From positions 372,001 through 436,000 of the forward strand of contig NW_026999297.1 in assembly GCF_037126465.1 (NCBI RefSeq): a stretch of DNA of 64,000 bases, given 5' to 3'. The notes under the pieces were generated by a model. The model was not told the DNA's origin and did not search any database. It saw only the letters and a program-made list of their open reading frames with translations. The position numbers and the translations under genes are program-made. Source of the stretch: Ornithodoros turicata (taxonomy: Eukaryota > Arthropoda > Arachnida > Ixodida > Argasidae). Shown in pieces: positions 36,246-47,718 of this stretch (the first letter of the stretch is position 1; each line of letters starts with the position of its first letter).

Positions 36246-36867
36246 TTAATGTTAAAATCTTTAACGGAATTTTCTATTTTGACTTCCACGATTTATTGAT
36301 TGTAAATGCGTAACTAACGCTGTTGATGTTGTGACTGTATTGTTGAAATACCAGCGGGCTTCAGTGGCGTACTCGTAGGCTCGTCACACCGTCGTTGTCG
36401 TCGTTTACGCAGTCATCCACGGCATCTCTTGCGAAGATTTCTGTTCGATGTGCACCTGCGAGCGTACTTCCTCAAGTAAAAAGAATGGTGAATTCACGAC
36501 TTTAATGTTAAAATCTTTAACGGAATTTTCTATTTTGACTTCCACGATTTATTGATTGTAAATGCGTAACTAACGCTGTTGATGTTGTGACTGTATTGTT
36601 GAAATACCAGCGGGCTCCAGTGGCGTGCTCGTAGGCTCGTCACACCGTCGTTGTCGTCGTTTACGCAGTCATCCACGGCATCTCTTGCGAAGATTTCTGT
36701 TCGATGTGCACCTGCGAGCGTACTTCCTCAAGTAAAAAGAATGGTGAATTCACGACTTTAATGTTAAAATCTTTAACGGAATTTTCTATTTTGACTTCCA
36801 CGATTTATTGATTGTAAATGCGTAACTAACGCTGTTGATGTTGTGACTGTATTGTTGAAATACCAGC
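36246..36867. repeat. 256-bp satellite, block between TTAA element and P element
   Basis: About 2.4 monomers. They belong to the variant with ttctGttcg and cCtcaag, which also dominates the blocks further right, unlike the main left block. The block ends in the 8-bp P-element target ATACCAGC. Confidence 0.95.
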
Positions 36868-37142
36868 CAACGTTACTAGATATTAGGTCAGTTCCGCAGC
36901 TCCGCTCCCAACGTGGTCGCAGTGGCTGTCGCGCGAACTAACAGCGCTGCGGTCGCATCTTTCTTGAACTTCGCTGCGCCCTGCGCTTTCTCCCATGCTT
37001 TCAACGCTTTCAACCGTTGTTTCAACCTTTTGTCGGCCGCTTTTGAACGCTCTTGCGTGATGTGCTGTATGCTTCTGTGAAGTGTGGTGTTCTGTTCACT
37101 TAGGACGCGTGTGTCCTGAGTGACAGCGCAAAGTATTTCTGC

Positions 37143-40100
37143 ATGCCGTCTTGTTTCGCGCCAGGCTGTACTAGCGGCTACAGAGACGATGCCACGGGCC
37201 ACCACTTCTTTTCACCGCCGCGAAATGACAGTGAGTTCAAAATGTGGGAGCACGCTTTACGCCGGAAAGACACACGGCTCACACTCAAATCCAAGGTGTG
37301 TGAGCGTCATTTTGAAGATGACGACATAATTAAGCACTACAAGCACGTGATAGACGGGAAGGAGGTGTTGACGCCACGCGGGAAATGGACTTTGGTGCCC
37401 GGTGCTTTCCCTCGGCTCTTCCCCAATCTTCCAGAGCGGATCTCGAAGCCGAAAAATTCCACAGGAAAGCGTAAGTCGCCAAAAAAGCGCACCGAATTGT
37501 CAGTTTGTGTGCTGCGTAGCGAGCCGCGTTCAAGCGAGACAAGCGAGGACGCGCTCGATACGCAACCCTGTTCTCCTGATAACACGGCCAGCTGCTTCGT
37601 GCTCAAGGACCTGGGAAGTGCGACTTTGCCATCGATGAAGTGGAGATTGGAGTTCATTGACGATGAATTATCGGGCAAGTCATGCGGAGTGTTCTACATG
37701 AGACTGCTCGTGTCAGGGGAACTACAGGTAACAAAAACAGTTATTGTCGGCGAGGACGGTAGCTGTATTTTAAATGGCTATAACAAGGTCCACAAGCAGC
37801 TCTTTAAAACTGCAGCCAATGTTGCAACTGTCGAGAGTTTCCTGAAGGAAATAGACGGCTTGTACATCTGTACAGGTATAGCTGCAGAGACACATGAGCA
37901 GGGGGAAACACCTGGAAAAATGTACAGTAAACACTGCACTGTGCTTACCCAGAAGCCTGTATGTACTCGCTGCCTGCGCTTGCAGAGGATAAAGGTGAAG
38001 AAACCCCACAAAGTTGTACCGAACAAGAGGAAGCAGATGCGACATGTGACGAGGAAGCTGCTTCGAGCGACAGCCACTCATCAGAAACAAAAAGGGGAAA
38101 TAATGGGGTTGAAGAAAATGCTTGCTGAAATCTCGGATCAGAATGTCGAGGAAGCCCTGTCTCAGTTGGCACCCTTACAACGGCTGGCATTCATGACATC
38201 CTTCAAACAACTCAAGGCAAAGTCACCTTGTGGCATGCGCTACAATGCTGAGTGGATAATGAATTGCCTAATGCTCAGGATTGCAAGCCCACGAGCATAC
38301 AGACTGATGAGCGACATGAAAATGCTCCCTCTACCCTCACTAAGTCGCTTGACGCAAATCTTGAAAGGCATGCCATGCAAGTACGGGTTCAACAGTATTT
38401 CCTTGGAGGCAATTCAGAAGGAGCTGCATGACAAAGTAGATAACCACAGATTTGGTACACTGATTTTAGATGAAATCAAGCTGCGCCAAGCATACGATTT
38501 CAACAGATCAAGCTACAAAATTGACGGTTTTGTGGACTATGGTGGACTTTCCAGTGAAGGAACTGATCAACTTGCTGACCACGCACTTGTTTTTATGTTT
38601 GTACCACTCTTGCACAACTGGGTTCAACCCATTGCTACTTTTGCTACAAAAGGTGCCGCTCCGGGCAAAATTCTCGCACAGCTGGTGCTTGAGGCAGTCA
38701 TACAATTGCATAAGCATGAGGCAGTAGTCATTTCGGTTGTCAGTGATGGTGCAGGAAACAACCGGTCTATGTGGCAACATATGGGCATCAGTGGCGACAT
38801 TGCATCTTCATGTCACAAAGTCCCTCATCCGTGCCTAGCTGAAGGACAATACCTTCACTTCATGTGTGATGTTCCACATGCCATCAAGTGTGTGCGCAAC
38901 CATCTGCTCAAGCACAAGTATGGTCAGGTGTGTTAAATAATCATTAACATTATCTTTCCTCCGAGAGTGCCTTAGGTTAAGCGTGACTCTCTTTCCAAAA
39001 CTGTTTTCAGGCAGGAAAAAACTGCATCAACTTCTCGCACTATCAAGTACTCTTTGAGATTGAGAAGAAGCAGCACCTGAAAGTGGTCCACAAGTTGACA
39101 GCAGCACATGTACAACCCATCAACTTGCAGAGGATGAATGTGCGGCTCGCAGCCCAGGTAACCTCTAAGGATATTGATCCAACTCTCTTGAGCATTTCCG
39201 TTATCATTGCTACTCTCCACTTTGAGATGCCATAACTATAAGAAACTAGAAATGTCATACGTGTGCATTTTAACTGCAGCTCTTTAGTCGGAGCACAGCA
39301 ATTGGCCTGCAAGTCTACAGGGAAGAAGGTGTCAAAGGCTTGGAGGACTCTGTGGGAACAGAAGCTTTTACGAGGACAATGAATGACGTCTTTGATGCGC
39401 TGAATGCGAGACATCCTGCAGAAGGGATCAGAATAGGCTCACCGAAGATTCAGGTATCAATTTTTTTCCAATAACACAAACTCAAATTGCAGTTTAAATA
39501 GTTCATCAATCTCCAATGTGTGATTGCCTTATGCAGGTCATCAGGGACTTTCTTATGCTGCTCAACAGAACAGAGCGAAACCACCACCAACGAAATACGC
39601 CTCTGTTCGCCTCACGCCAAACTACGGAATCTCTACGAGTAACGCTGTTATCTGCGCTGGACATAATCGATGAGCTTCACAAAGCTGGTCTTCCCTACAT
39701 ACTCACAGCCAAGCTCAACCAAGATCCACTTGAGGCAAGAGGCATGCCTATGCCTGGGCACTTTGGAATGGTGCAAGTCGCCAAATTATCAAGTGCTCTT
39801 TTTCATTACATCCTTGCAGAGATTCTTTGGAGTCGTCCGCTCCTTTCATGGCGACGATGACCATCCTACAATCATCCAGTTCAGCCAGATATATAGGCTG
39901 TTGTCTCTGTTCACTCCTGTGAAGAATGCAGTGAAAGGAAATTGCACGGGCGCTCCTGACAATGTTCTTGTCTCTCTTCATGACAGCCTCGGAGAAAAGG
40001 CAAGGGCTGTAGCTGATCTTAAAAGTGCAGTAGAAACAGAGTTGAATAAGAGACTACTGGGAATTAGTTATTTTGAGTGTGACGCTGATGATCTAGGTGA

Positions 40101-40593
40101 CCATAGCTACGAAAAGGCTGGACCACAGGACATGGTTGTGTACTACCTTGCAGGTTATGTACAAAGCAAAGTGATCAAGTCAGTCTCTTGCGCAGAATGC
40201 CAGGCTATGCTGACAGCAGCTCCTGAGTCGCCAAGGTCAAGTGGTACTGAAGTGGTTCAGAGATATCTGACGAAACTGAAGTCATTCAAGCCAGGATGCC
40301 TTCATGAACCATCACTAAGACTGTACACGACGATAAAAAAGATGGAAGAAATTGTTTGTGAAACGCTCAACAAGTGCCCTGTATTTGGTGACCTGTTTTG
40401 GGAGGTTCTAGACAGGATGGAAAGGGCATCTGTGCCTGCACTAGGCTGCCACACACACTACCAGGAGGTTACTGCCAGGGTAATTAAATTCTATGTTATG
40501 ATGCGGATGCATTTCTTCTCAAAGAAGAGAAACAGTGAGATGTTAGTCACAGAGAAAGTGCAGTCTGCCAGAAAAAAGGCAAAGTTACTATAA
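37143..40593 (+). CDS. P-element/THAP9-like transposase, five exons, about 1025 aa
   Basis: Exons as I read them: 37143-38927, 39011-39157, 39280-39453, 39537-39734, 39820-40593. All are in phase 0, giving 595+49+58+66+257 residues. The first three introns are GT-AG; the fourth appears to be GC-AG. The N-terminus is a THAP zinc finger (C4, C9, C53, H56, with W35 and GAFPRLFP), the DNA-binding module of the family. Residues about 285-330 are basic and helical, a likely oligomerisation segment. Catalytic residues are visible as LILDEIK (D443), VVSDGAGNN (D535) and LNQDPLE (E768), immediately before RFFGVVRS. HFMCDVPH (D576) is a further conserved motif. The enzyme would cut and join the element's ends in the nucleus. 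No stop or frameshift is seen. The start ATG (37143) gives the canonical short THAP leader. Confidence 0.93.
39735..39819 (+). other. Predicted GC-AG intron in the P-type transposase
   Basis: The exon ends at the Glu codon of DPLE (..gag|gcaagagg) and the next begins at ..ccttgcag|agattcttt (RFFG). Both are at codon boundaries. This joins the conserved DPLE-R-F-F-G motif exactly. The donor has GC instead of GT but otherwise fits the donor consensus. Reading through instead would insert residues and run out of the conserved frame. Confidence 0.75.
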
Positions 40594-40681
40594 GTCACAA
40601 AGAAAACAGTGCTTGAGTTACATTGTGTAAGTATTGTTATTAAATGTTATGTTACGCTATTGTGTGCTGAATCAGTACCAC

Positions 40682-40721
40682 TATCATCGTATACTGGGTC
40701 GCGACCCAGGATATGATGATA
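40682..40721. repeat. Palindromic hairpin downstream of the transposase gene
   Basis: A 40-bp near-perfect palindrome (arms tatcatcgtatactgggtcg and its partner, two mismatches) lies 89 bp after the stop codon, inside the P-type element. A second, smaller GGCTCGTGGAGCC inverted repeat follows. Drosophila P elements have internal inverted repeats used in transposition; whether this one has such a role is inference. Confidence 0.7.
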
Positions 40722-41207
40722 TGGCTCGTGGAGCCAATTCGCGAGCCTTTGTCTTCATCATTCTTAGCGGTATGAAACAAACAGATATACACTTGTAGAA
40801 ACAGTCTGGATGTTAAAATGACTTCGTGGGTAAGCTCTTCGCGGGATCTCCCGATCGTGCGATTACATTTCTCGAGTCTCTATTTCATCGATGAGCAGCG
40901 CGAAACCTCGATGCACATAGATGACAGAGCAATGAAAACAGACTTACTATCAAAATGCCAAGTCTCTTTATTCGTCCAAATATACGCTGGGTGTACAACA
41001 CCTCCTAACTTACGCCAAGCGTGTGAATTCAGTGCGAACGAATTGTACGGAACAGCACACTTCTCTGTGGTTTCAGCAGACGACGCGCGAGGGGTGAAGA
41101 AAGATGCGACAACAGCGCTGTTACTTCCAGCGTCCGCCGCTGCGACTGCGAGGTCCAACAGGCGGCTATGGGGAGCTACGAAACTGACCTAATATCTAGT
41201 AACGTTG

Positions 41208-41488
41208 ATACCAGCGGGCTCCAGTGGCGTGCTCGTAGGCTCGTCACACCGTCGTTGTCGTCGTTTACGCAGTCATCCACGGCATCTCTTGCGAAGATTT
41301 CTGTTCGATGTGCACCTGCGAGCGTACTTCCTCAAGTAAAAAGAATGGTGAATTCACGACTTTAATGTTAAAATCTTTAACGGAATTTTCTATTTTGACT
41401 TCCACGATTTATTGATTGTAAATGCGTAACTAACGCTGTTGATGTTGTGACTGTATTGTTGAAATACCAGCGGGCTCCAGTGGCGTGC
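41208..41488. repeat. 256-bp satellite, block after P element
   Basis: About 1.1 monomers, starting with the duplicated ATACCAGC and ending with TGGCGTGC (41481-41488), the target duplication of the next element. Confidence 0.95.
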
Positions 41489-41636
41489 CACTGATCTCTA
41501 TAGTAATAGGCGGGATAGCGGATTGAGGGTGCAACCGTACGGTCACCGGCCGCCATCTTGGGAAGCTCAAAACATTGCCGTCCGCCACTCAGCTGCATTG
41601 TGAGCATGCGCCTTTGCGTAGCATTTTTATGGTGTC

Positions 41637-42206
41637 ATGCCCGCCTGCTGTGGTTATGGGTGTGCTGACCGTACTGGCAAGGCACTGGGGACGACATTTC
41701 ACAAGTAAGTGACTTGGTTTTACAAATAAATGCGATTTATTAGTCCACGAGCGGGGTGACAAAACGTTGCTGTTGATGCATGTGCGCGGCACTTTGTGAA
41801 TCGTATCTCAAGATCTAAGCGTTAAACTTTAAGCCGTACGTTATCTGGATAGAGTCATTGTGATAGTCTAGCCTTCCTGCAGTTCACGGGTATGGTCTCG
41901 GCACGCAGCAGGCGTTGAAGTGCGCTTGTCAGCTGTGGTATCTGCGGCTCAGTTTGTTGGTCACGGTATCAAGGATTGCTTGCTTGGATTAGCCTTGTCA
42001 TCCCTTCCGTAATTGATGGCATAAATTGTTCAATGCAGGTTCCCTCACGGCCACCCAGAACATTTAAACAAAATGTGCGGCAAATGTCAGGCGAAAGGAC
42101 TGGACGCCGTCGACGACATCACTGGTCTGCAGCAAACATTTGAAAAACAAATGCTTCGACAGACGCTGTGCCCAACAAGTTCGACTTCCCAGAACACCTC
42201 CAGAAA
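41637..42206 (+). pseudogene. THAP-domain exons of the family 2 element, frameshifted
   Basis: Exon 1 (41637-41704) encodes MPACCGYGCADRTGKALGTT, then FH, and ends at gtaagt. Exon 2 starts after ..aatgcag at 42039 and continues in phase with KFPHGHPEHLN. This forms the first half of a C2CH THAP finger (C4 or C5, C9, FHKFP). At the aacaaaatg run the THAP-like continuation (VRRKDWTPS...LVCSKH) is found only one frame over, so a single-base slip has broken the gene. Exon 2 ends near a possible donor at 42206. The matching exon 1 in the other copies reads MATSCNYGRTNRTGK. No transposase core is visible in any copy. Confidence 0.7.
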
Positions 42207-42398
42207 GTAATAATGCATGCGACATATGTAGAGGCCGGATTTATATGCACTAAAAGCTGGTTGAACACACATGCATGAGAAATTCATTTATCTTGCTCGA
42301 AATATGCGCCTCTAGGAATTCACTTGCATGCATTTAAAATACACAACAAATTCACTGGGGCAAAAGTATCTTACTTTATGTAGTGTACAAAACGCATG

Positions 42399-42980
42399 CA
42401 GAGTTGAAAGCATAGATCGAGAAGTTGCCCGTCAAAAGGAACTCGTTACAAAGTTACCGTGTGAAAAATGCAACTAAGTTAAGAACTAAGTTATTCAGCC
42501 CGAAACGTAGCTTGAAACGTTACAGAGTTATTAAAAAAAAGAACGAGTTACTCCCAAGTTACTTCGGACACAAAATAACACTACACAGGTGCAGTTGAGT
42601 TCGGCCCTGAGTTGCCTGTGTTGAGTTTTCGTTTATGTCCAACAATTCAAACGCGTTACATCTTATTCCCTGTGGGCACACGATGGTTCAGCTTCATTTC
42701 AATAGCAGCAGTTCTTACTTTCTGAACAGAATACTGTCATTGACTGGACATCACGTTTTATGACATAAAATGCTGTGGAAGAACCGTAAAGAAAGCAAGG
42801 AAATAAGTGGACGTGAGTAAAAACGAATTAGTAACTTGGAACGTAGCTTAAGTTACTTTGGCAAAGTTACCTGAAAAAGGAGTTCCTCTGAAACTTACCA
42901 CGGCGCAAAAGTAGCGAGTTAAGTTATATAATTACCAAGAAAAGGAACTTAGTTACAGTAACGAGTTACCTCGAACTCTG
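42399..42980. repeat. GTTAC-rich internal foldback block
   Basis: More than fifteen AGTTAC/GTAACT/CGTTAC motifs occur on both strands, with CAGAGTT at 42399 and AACTCTG at 42974-42980 as possible ends. GTAAC-rich non-autonomous elements are common in animal genomes. I could not find a target duplication, so it may be a nested MITE or an internal binding array. Confidence 0.45.
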
Positions 42981-44370
42981 GTTAAAAAGTGTGTATTTGC
43001 ATGAAAATCTAGCCTCTAGAATCATGTTCCCTAGTTAAGAGTTTCAAGCGATGGTTGATGATTGGAATCAGTACTGCACGAAGAGCACCTTCAAGCTGCA
43101 GCTAGTCCAATATATGAAAACACTCCTGAATTATGCATTCATATGCAGTAAAAGCCACTCCATATTGGATAGGACAATACTAAGATGGGCAAAAGCATAT
43201 AAAGACAAAAGTATTGCATGAAAATGTTGCCTAACGTACAAACTCGTATTAGTGGGACGTACAAACACACCAGCCACATGACTCTGGTGCGTTCCAGCAT
43301 GTTTACTTTACTTAGAGACAATAAATTTTTCAACCTCGAATGTCTACTCTTTATTCTCGCTGCTTAAGTTTGCGACAACACGTTTGAATGCAGCCCATCC
43401 GATCAATGTATATGTGATCAGTCTGATCAAAGAAGTTTCCCAGTGTTTCAGAAGTATCGGACTGTACCACCTTGCCAAGGAATATACAGAGAAGGTGACA
43501 GCCAGGCCTCAGCTGCGAAAGAAATTGTCAAGGTTGATCATATTCAACAACCAGTAATGCACTCTGCCCACTTACCTGCTTGACTGCCTCAAACTTGCTG
43601 TTGCAACTGGACTTGTGATACTTTGATGTTGGAGCTTTCAGCACAAGACCTTACTACTTAGCCTTTTTATGACTTATTCACTCTACCTCTAGTCATTTTG
43701 AACTGTCTTTACCGCCATTCATTTCCCCAGTGCACATATTTCTAGTCGATATGTTTTTACCGTCATATAGCCTCTATATCACATATCATTCTAGTCCTTT
43801 GGAAGTGCTTTAGTGCCGTTCGGCATTTCGTGTCATAACTAGTCATATCTAAACTTCCTGTGCAAAGCATAATGTTTATACCCCAGCATTAAGGCGATTA
43901 CATAAACAAACATTCCCTGGCATTCCACACTCCCGAGCAGAAAGGAAATGGGAGAAACACGGGAAGCAACACGCTGCACACACTGACAGACGACAAAGGA
44001 AACGTAACACAACAAATACAACACCACACAAAACCAGCAAATCACATAATCGAAGTTCAAAGTACAAAATTGGGACGACACGACCTCACACGAGTACAAA
44101 ATAGACAGGAAATAACATGTATGTGACGGGATTTCACACAAAAAACGTAAGGAATCCAATCACGAGGGATTTCTGCAGCGATCCGTGGCAAAATTTTAGT
44201 GAAGAAGCAAGGGAAGCGCTCACAAACAGCAAAACTTGTCACAGCTTACATGCATTCCAATGGGCTGTAATGGCTCTTTTGAGCACCGCAATATGGCGGC
44301 CGGTTGTCGTACCCTTTCCCGCGATACCCTCACCCATCCGCTATCCAGCCTTTATACATAGAGATCAGTG

Positions 44371-44384
44371 TGGCGTGCTCGTAG
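44371..44384. repeat. 14-bp satellite remnant between two transposons
   Basis: The text TGGCGTGCTCGTAG is the only satellite left between copies 1 and 2. Its first 8 bp are copy 1's right target duplication and its last 8 bp (GCTCGTAG) are copy 2's left duplication, so the two overlap by 2 bp. Confidence 0.95.
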
Positions 44385-44485
44385 CACTGATCTCGATTGT
44401 AAAAGGCTGGATCGCGGATTGGGAGCGCGAGCGTGAAGAAACCGGCCGCCATCTTACTGTACCCACAACAGTCGCCGCAGCGATC

Positions 44486-44554
44486 ATGGCAACTTCTTGC
44501 AATTACGGTCGTACCAACCGTACTGGCAAGGTTACAGGGCCTAAATTTATACAG
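44486..44554 (+). pseudogene. THAP exon 1 remnant, copy 2
   Basis: MATSCNYGRTNRTGKVTGPK... ends at acag|gtgagt. It aligns with copy 1's MPACCGYGCADRTGK, but the second zinc-ligand position has become Arg/Thr. The next candidate exon (45121-45182) would introduce a stop, so it is not functional. The same sequence recurs at 59595-59663 (minus) and 60893-60961 (plus). Confidence 0.55.
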
Positions 44555-45841
44555 GTGAGTTACTCTTCATCGAAGAATAAATAGGCGTCCATTCTGTATA
44601 TTTAGTTGACCATTATGAAGTGTTTTTTGCCCAAAACGAGCACTGGATGCAGGTTGCTTGATCGCTCTTCCGACGTTCAATCGAGCACACTTGCATTTTA
44701 CCCGGCGGCAAATACAGTTTGAGTGCATAATATGCTTGAAAGAACATGTTACACTACACAGGTAGTGTTGTCATCAATATATGTGCAAGCACTCGAGCGC
44801 TTTTTTGCATGCATTGCTAGCATGGTACACGGTGTTCTCTGCGGAAGCAAGTGCCACATTCATTTCTTTGAATTACCTTCGCGCACAAGTTCGGTATTAC
44901 GTCATAATGAGACCAAGATTGTCACCTTTTTTCATGTATTGGTGTTGTTTTGTGGCTTGGTTTGATTTGTGACAAAGAATCCTACGTAACGGTGGTGTGA
45001 CGCGACTTGAATAACGCCTTTGTGTCTGAGCTGTATCGTCAGCTTGTTACGATAGTAATAATCTGTAGCGTGTCGTGCTATTTGTAGCAGTTTTTAAGGC
45101 AAAAGTGGTCTCTCAATACAGGTTTCGTCATGAGGGCTACCCAGTGAATAATCTGTGCAGTGTGATACGGCTGGGTGTACAGGTAAGTATCACGTTCCTC
45201 ATCCACTGGTTTCTACTTTACAGGAAGGAACAACCTCAGTGCACGCACTGTGGTTAGCCTCTCTCAGTTTTGCATATTTTCTTACATGTTCACATCAGAA
45301 ACTCACCTTACACTTTAGGCTCCTTCACCCAGCAATATAATAATTAGAGATTATAATTCTTTTTAGAAGAGTTCCCCATATTCTTTTTAGAATAGTTTTT
45401 AATCTTTTTAATTTTTAGAAGATACAGGGATTGTAAACCATGTTTTAAACTGATGTTTTAACATTTGTCCAATGCATTTATTAAACAACATATTCATTTT
45501 TAACTGGTTGCACCCAAACCAATGTTCTGATGTATTATTTCCTTTGTTGTAGATGCACCATAAAAATTGGAATAATCATCATCAATGCAGGTTACTTCAC
45601 AGCTGCCTCGACATACTCAAGAAATGGGTGCAGAACCTGCGTAATGCCCACAAACTTTGACTACCACAGCACCTCCAGAAAGTAAAGGCATATGTGTCAC
45701 ATGGGATTTTTCAAGGCATTCACAGTATACAATACCTTGTATGAACTGTTGTAGATCGAAGCAGCCTCTACAGTACACTCTCAGAAATTAAAACTTGTCA
45801 GGGAACCGTGATAATTGTTTCAGTTAGTGGGCATGCACATA

Positions 45842-46480
45842 CAGTCAACCCTCGATTTATGAACACCCTCGGTTCCCCGAAAAATCGTTCATAAATCGAG
45901 GGATTCATAAATCGAAAATACTATCGAGCAAATGGAACAGTATTTCTGAGTTGGTATTGTGTTTATAATGCAACATATTGTGTCATTTTGCTTTCGACCA
46001 TGCGTTCCGCTGTGTCAATCTTTGAAAGAGGAGATGTCAGCACGTTCGCACTCTAACTGGTCTCGGATTTCCTCTGGGGTTTTTAACCTATGTTTATTAA
46101 TCTCCGGGTGACAGCGGACACATTATTCATGAATTGAGGTCAGAAACACTTCTGCAAAAACCCGTTTGTTGTTCGGATTTCTAGGGGTTAAGAACCGAGG
46201 GTGCAATACCTGGAAAACGTTTTGTCCGTTCAGGCATCATTCATAAGACCACGAATAATCCCTTTGAAGGTTTTTGTTGGCCTCAGAACGATCCGTTCAT
46301 AAATTGAGGGCAAAAACGCTGGGCAACTCCTAGTTGGTTCCCAGAAATTCCATTCATTATTCGGATATCGAGGTTCATAAAACGAGGGGAAAATGCATGT
46401 AAAGAGTTTGGTTCCTCGTGCTAGTGTTCATAAAACGAGGGAATTCATAAATCGAAGGCTCATAAATCGAGGGTTGACTG
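45842..46480. mobile_element. Pogo/Tigger-like MITE, TA target, 639 bp
   Basis: The ends are CAGTCAACCCTCGATTTATG and its inverse, with TA on both sides (45840-45841 and 46481-46482). The corresponding place in copy 4 (about 62250) reads straight through as acatatacgct, a natural empty site with one TA. The interior repeats the cataaatcgag motif in both orientations. It has no transposase, so it is non-autonomous. Termini and TA target fit the pogo branch of Tc1/mariner. Confidence 0.9.
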
Positions 46481-47320
46481 TATACGCTACAAGAAGTAAA
46501 TTATTTATTGAGAATGCACTTCTCTTGCTACTCATGTTGTTTACATCTACTGTTGATCACATTCATTTATCACATATTATATTCTTATATATTATTATTA
46601 TATTATCACATATTCGATCACATTAAATTTAAAATTTAGCATATATGAGAAAATATCAGGAGGGAAGTTGCTATTCATTGCTCATTCCAACCTAAAATTG
46701 ATTGCTACAAATTTAGAGAGCGTACCTGACCATTGTCATTCCTAAAATATATATTGCCATTGTAGCAAGGTCACAAAACAATAGATGTAGTCTTTTGCGA
46801 CCTGCCTGCACGTTCATTGTATCCTGAAACGCATAAGTGCAAGAAATAAATCTTGAACTTGAATAAACTTGATGTTGTATAAACTTGACATAAAATGTTG
46901 AATAATATAATGAAAGATTTAAAATATTGAATAAACTTGAACTCGCATAATTTCTTTACTCATCATCAGTGATCTTCATTACAAAAGCATATCGTGTTAG
47001 ACTTTTTTTGTTTGCGTTTCACAGACTTGAGTACACGAGGGCCAAAATGACAAAATCACAACTGTTTCAAGCTCCAAATAGTCTTGTTGCAATTTGAAGA
47101 CCATACGTGGAGCTGCATTTTTTGGAACATGCTCCACATAACAAGCATGAAAAAGTCAGCACTGGATAGCAGGACCCCGTCCCCAAGCAGCTTTTCTCAC
47201 GCTGCAGTAGTATTCAACAAAAGCATGTGAGTGCTGGAGAAGGACACTCAGTTTGGCACAACCGCGCCTGCAAATAATCAGAACAAATAAAGGAAGAAGC
47301 AAGCAAACATAGAAGGGCTA

Positions 47321-47580
47321 TCCCCGGTAAAAATTCCTGTAGGTACCTGTGGGATTATGAAACCTGCTGGACCCGAAGGAATTCGTAGGTACCTACAGGG
47401 CCTACAGGCCCCACTGGACCTGTAGGCTCCTACTGGACTTATAGTTTCCTATAGGACCTATGGATTTTGTGGACTCCCATGGGACCTGTAGGGTGCTGCG
47501 GGTACCTATAGAACCTGTGGGGTGCGGGTTCTCATAGGGCTATGGGGGATCCTCCTCGATCCATGGGTACCTACTGAGGA
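47321..47580. promoter_or_regulatory. Left subterminal repeat array (CCTRYAGG motifs)
   Basis: At least ten partly palindromic motifs of the type cctgtagg/cctatagg/ggtacctac are packed into 250 bp next to the left end. The right end (about 55090-55285) has a matching, looser array. These are candidate binding sites for element-encoded proteins; the role is inferred from CACTA biology. Confidence 0.6.
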
Positions 47581-47718
47581 GGCTTGTGCAGGCACTAGCA
47601 GTGATGTGCGGTTCCACTGAGAACCTGCCTAACATGTCATGCAGCATACACAACCCCCATGTGATGTTATGTCTGTACCTCATGCAGAGAGACACTCGAA
47701 TAATGGCTTCATGTTTTA

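Larger units (their letters stand above)
36868..41207 (+). mobile_element. P-element-superfamily transposon, 4340 bp, apparently complete
   Basis: The ends are CAACGTTACTAGATATTAGG...(TCAGTT) and its reverse complement. The identical 8-bp ATACCAGC lies on both sides (36860-36867 and 41208-41215), and removing the element restores a perfect satellite monomer. Further inverted similarity (aacagcgctg...gtcgcatctttctt) lies about 80-100 bp inside each end. An 8-bp duplication, CA...TG termini and a THAP transposase inside assign it to the P superfamily. Perfect duplication, matching terminal repeats and an unbroken spliced gene suggest a recent, possibly active insertion. Confidence 0.95.
41489..44370 (+). 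mobile_element. THAP-coding P-superfamily element, family 2, copy 1
   Basis: The left end reads CACTGATCTCTATAGTAATA and the right end (tatacatagagatcagtg) is inverted. TGGCGTGC is duplicated on both sides (41481-41488 and 44371-44378). A GGCCGCCATCTTG motif lies about 62 bp inside the left end and an ATGGCGGCC about 80 bp inside the right. It carries a broken THAP gene and a GTTAC-rich internal block. It is the most divergent of the four copies and about 2.9 kb long. Confidence 0.88.

Noticed and set aside
40818..41192. Possible second gene at the 3' end of the P-type element
   Set aside because: The frame overlaps the terminal and subterminal inverted repeats and shows no motif or splice signals; it is likely a chance frame.
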